Part shown: positions 62,342 through 64,000 of the stretch, piece after piece
How positions within the stretch are numbered: position 1 is the stretch's first letter
Layout: each line of letters begins with the position of its first letter
NCBI GenBank assembly: GCA_022184915.1
Contig: JAGTJU010000002.1
Coordinates: forward strand, 558,001-622,000
Origin: Myxococcales bacterium
GTDB taxonomy: Bacteria > Myxococcota_A > Polyangia > Fen-1088
Reading direction: 5' to 3'
DNA: 64,000 nt
Made by a program: the position numbers and the translations under genes
The notes under the pieces: model-generated
Database searches by the model: none
The model's input: only the letters and a program-made list of their open reading frames with translations
What the model was told of the DNA's origin: nothing

Positions 62342-63295
62342 ATGGCGGGGCCGCTGAACTACCACCACCTGCAGTACTTCTGGGCCGTGGCCAAGGAAGG
62401 CAACTTGACGCGCACGGCGCAGACGCTCCGGGTGTCGCAGTCGGCTCTGTCCACGCAGATTCGGCAGCTCGAGGAGCAGCTTGGCCAATCGGTCTTTGCG
62501 CGCGAGGGGCGACGGCTCGTTTTGACGGAAGCGGGGCGCATCGCTTTCGCTCACGCCGAGGAGATCTTTGCGCACGGAGCCGAGCTGGTGGCCACGCTGG
62601 CGGAGGGGCGGCGCCGGGACCAGGTGCTGCGCGTGGGCGCCGTGGCCACCCTGTCACGCAACTTTCAAGAATCGTTCGTCAAGCCTCTGCTCGACGAGGC
62701 CGACGTGCGGCTTCGCCTGCGGTCGGGCAGCCTCGACGAGCTGTTGTCGCTGCTGGCAGGTCACAAGCTCGACCTCGTTTTGTCGAACCACGAGGTGCGT
62801 CCCGATGAGGAGATGTCCTGGCGGTGCCAGCGCATCGCTCGGCAGCAGGTCAGCTTGGTGGGCAAACCGCGGGCGCAGCCCTTTGCCTTCCCTCGCGATC
62901 TGGCAGAGGCACCGCTGCTCTTGCCTGCCCCGGGCAATGAGATCCGTACCTCCTTCGATGCTCTGTGCCGCGAGCTGAAAGTGAAGCCGCGGGTGTTGGC
63001 CGAGGTGGACGATATGGCCATGATGCGCCTCTTGGCCCGTGACACCCAGGCTGTCGCGCTGATCCCCACCGTGGTGGTGCGTGACGAGCTGCAACGGGGT
63101 GTGCTGGTCACGCACTACGTGGTCGAAGGCCTCTTCGAGAACTTCTACGCGATCACCGTCGATCGCCACTACGAACACCCCTTGCTTCGCACGCTGCTGT
63201 CGCGCCCGCAGGAGGAGATTCTGGCCATGAAAGGGGGGCGTCAGCTCTCGGAGTCGGGCGGGGCAGGGTTGACCCGCTCGAAGCGAAAGGGATAG
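62342..63295 (+). CDS. LysR-family regulator, probably of dabBA
   Basis: A 317-residue LysR-type regulator. The helix-turn-helix is in the first 60 residues (YFWAVAKEGNLTRTAQTL, VSQSALSTQIRQLEEQLG), followed by a ligand domain. Its N-terminus (NYHHLQYFWAVA) resembles NhaR/CcmR-like regulators. It diverges from dabBA, as LysR regulators usually do from their target genes, and may sense carbon or ion status. Its 3' end overlaps the AgmX/PglI-like gene by 55 bases on the opposite strand. Confidence 0.9.
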   Translation: MAGPLNYHHLQYFWAVAKEGNLTRTAQTLRVSQSALSTQIRQLEEQLGQSVFAREGRRLVLTEAGRIAFAHAEEIFAHGAELVATLAEGRRRDQVLRVGAVATLSRNFQESFVKPLLDEADVRLRLRSGSLDELLSLLAGHKLDLVLSNHEVRPDEEMSWRCQRIARQQVSLVGKPRAQPFAFPRDLAEAPLLLPAPGNEIRTSFDALCRELKVKPRVLAEVDDMAMMRLLARDTQAVALIPTVVVRDELQRGVLVTHYVVEGLFENFYAITVDRHYEHPLLRTLLSRPQEEILAMKGGRQLSESGGAGLTRSKRKG

Positions 63296-63780
63296 CTCAC
63301 CACCACCGTGCCGCCGCCCACGGGCGCCTCGAAGAGCCAGCGGCAGACCGCGCGCCCCACGCAGGCCTGCACGTCGAGGTCCTTGACCGAAGACGAGGCC
63401 ACGCCCGAGCTCAAGACGTGCCCGCCGGGCCCCACCGTGAAGCGAACCACCACATCGCCCGCGAACGCGGGATCCGCGGCCATGCCTTGGCTTCCGCAGT
63501 AGCGAACCTCTTCGAGGTGCGCGTGCACCACTTCGGTGACGCGGTCACGCGCGAGCGTGCTGCGTGAGGCCCTCGCTTCGCCCGCGGCCGGCTGTGTGTC
63601 CCCACCGAACGGTACCCCTGCCGCGATCGCGTCGCCGAGATAGCACCGCGGCTGGGCTTCGTCCCAGTGAGGCGAGGGGGCCTTCGCCGAGGGAGCTGAC
63701 GATGCGCAGGCGGCAGTGAGCCCCAAGACGCAGCAGAACGAGCGATACAAAGGGAAGGCCGGGCGGGCAACCGTGACCAT
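63241..63780 (-). CDS. AgmX/PglI C-terminal-domain lipoprotein
   Basis: A 179-residue lipoprotein (signal ending LGLTAAC). The C-terminal 90 residues have the AgmX/PglI pattern: VVRFTVGPGGHV, SSSVKDLDVQACVGRAV and CRWLFEAPVGGG with a YPFRF end. The domain is common in myxobacterial motility and envelope proteins and resembles TonB C-terminal folds. The start at MVTVARPAF gives the lipoprotein signal. Confidence 0.8.
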   Translation of the reverse strand: MVTVARPAFPLYRSFCCVLGLTAACASSAPSAKAPSPHWDEAQPRCYLGDAIAAGVPFGGDTQPAAGEARASRSTLARDRVTEVVHAHLEEVRYCGSQGMAADPAFAGDVVVRFTVGPGGHVLSSGVASSSVKDLDVQACVGRAVCRWLFEAPVGGGTVVVSYPFRFERVNPAPPDSES

Positions 63781-63819
63781 GAGAACAAGATTGTACACCC
63801 GCTTGCCGAAGGGGCGTGT

Positions 63820-64000
63820 TCACACGAACGCGGGGCTGGCGCTTGCCACCACCACCGAGGGGGTGATAGGGGGCGGCAGAGCGCCCACGCTGGGGGCCGG
63901 GGTAGGCCGAAGACGCAGATCCAGCTTCTCGCCCTTTTCGTTCACCGGGTCGGCAAACACGGAGAACTTCGTGAGAAACGCGGGCCCGTAGAGCGTGGCG
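63820..64000 (-). CDS. C-terminal end of an unidentified gene, cut by the window edge
   Basis: The last 60 codons of a minus-strand gene lie at the end of the window: the reading ends SVVVASASPAFV and stop, after a Pro/Ala-rich stretch (RPTPAPSVGALPPPITP). The gene begins beyond position 64000. Not enough is present to assign a function. Confidence 0.6.
   Translation of the reverse strand, partial: ATLYGPAFLTKFSVFADPVNEKGEKLDLRLRPTPAPSVGALPPPITPSVVVASASPAFV

Noticed and set aside
63716-63991. Small plus-strand frame at the end of the window
   Set aside because: It runs opposite the AgmX/PglI start and the partial minus-strand gene, and has no signal or domain.

Overview
The window is high-GC, densely coded bacterial DNA and most likely comes from the Myxococcota (a Polyangia-type myxobacterium). 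The evidence is: two Ser/Thr protein kinases with C-terminal membrane anchors, three secreted proteins ending in a MYXO-CTERM-like tail (a Cys box, a membrane helix and an Arg cluster), an AgmX/PglI-type lipoprotein, a DUF1552/DUF1592 pair, Gly-rich 'GGSGG' linkers, and many lipoproteins. No rRNA, tRNA or CRISPR array was seen.

Layout. 0-12 kb: envelope and secreted proteins, namely a kinase, small lipoproteins, an AsmA/DUF748-like protein, a matrixin protease, a PhoX-type DUF839 protein, a beta-propeller lipoprotein, and an exosortase with a partner membrane protein. 12-17 kb: a frameshifted Cys-rich remnant and a coupled trio (DUF1592, DUF1552, degenerate serine-hydrolase-like lipoprotein). 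17-23 kb: a YdeP-type molybdopterin oxidoreductase with FdhD, a clear homologue of the eukaryotic N-terminal glutamine amidase NTAQ1, an NAD(P)-binding protein and a second kinase. 23-30 kb: a hybrid histidine kinase behind a broken CheB/CheR fusion gene, then a divergent pair of MYXO-CTERM proteins.

30.5-55.5 kb is the core: a 25-kb nitrogen-scavenging island. Its first half has an amide/urea-type ABC importer (urtABCDE-like) co-transcribed with formamidase (fmdA) and an FmdB zinc-ribbon protein, then an NCS2-type permease, a biuret-hydrolase-like amidohydrolase and a divergent porin. Its second half has a urease operon (biuH-cupin-ureD-ureAB-ureC-ureE-ureF-ureG, with ureA and ureB fused), a divergent allophanate hydrolase (atzF) and a second complete urtABCDE. 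Together these could import formamide, urea and biuret and convert them to ammonia plus formate or CO2.

55.5-57 kb: an intact IS4-family insertion sequence with perfect 18-bp inverted repeats and a 10-bp target duplication that spans the stop codon of the neighbouring gene. 57-63.3 kb: a DUF2236 protein and a dabA-dabB dissolved-inorganic-carbon system with a divergent LysR regulator. The window ends with an AgmX/PglI lipoprotein and the C-terminal end of another gene.
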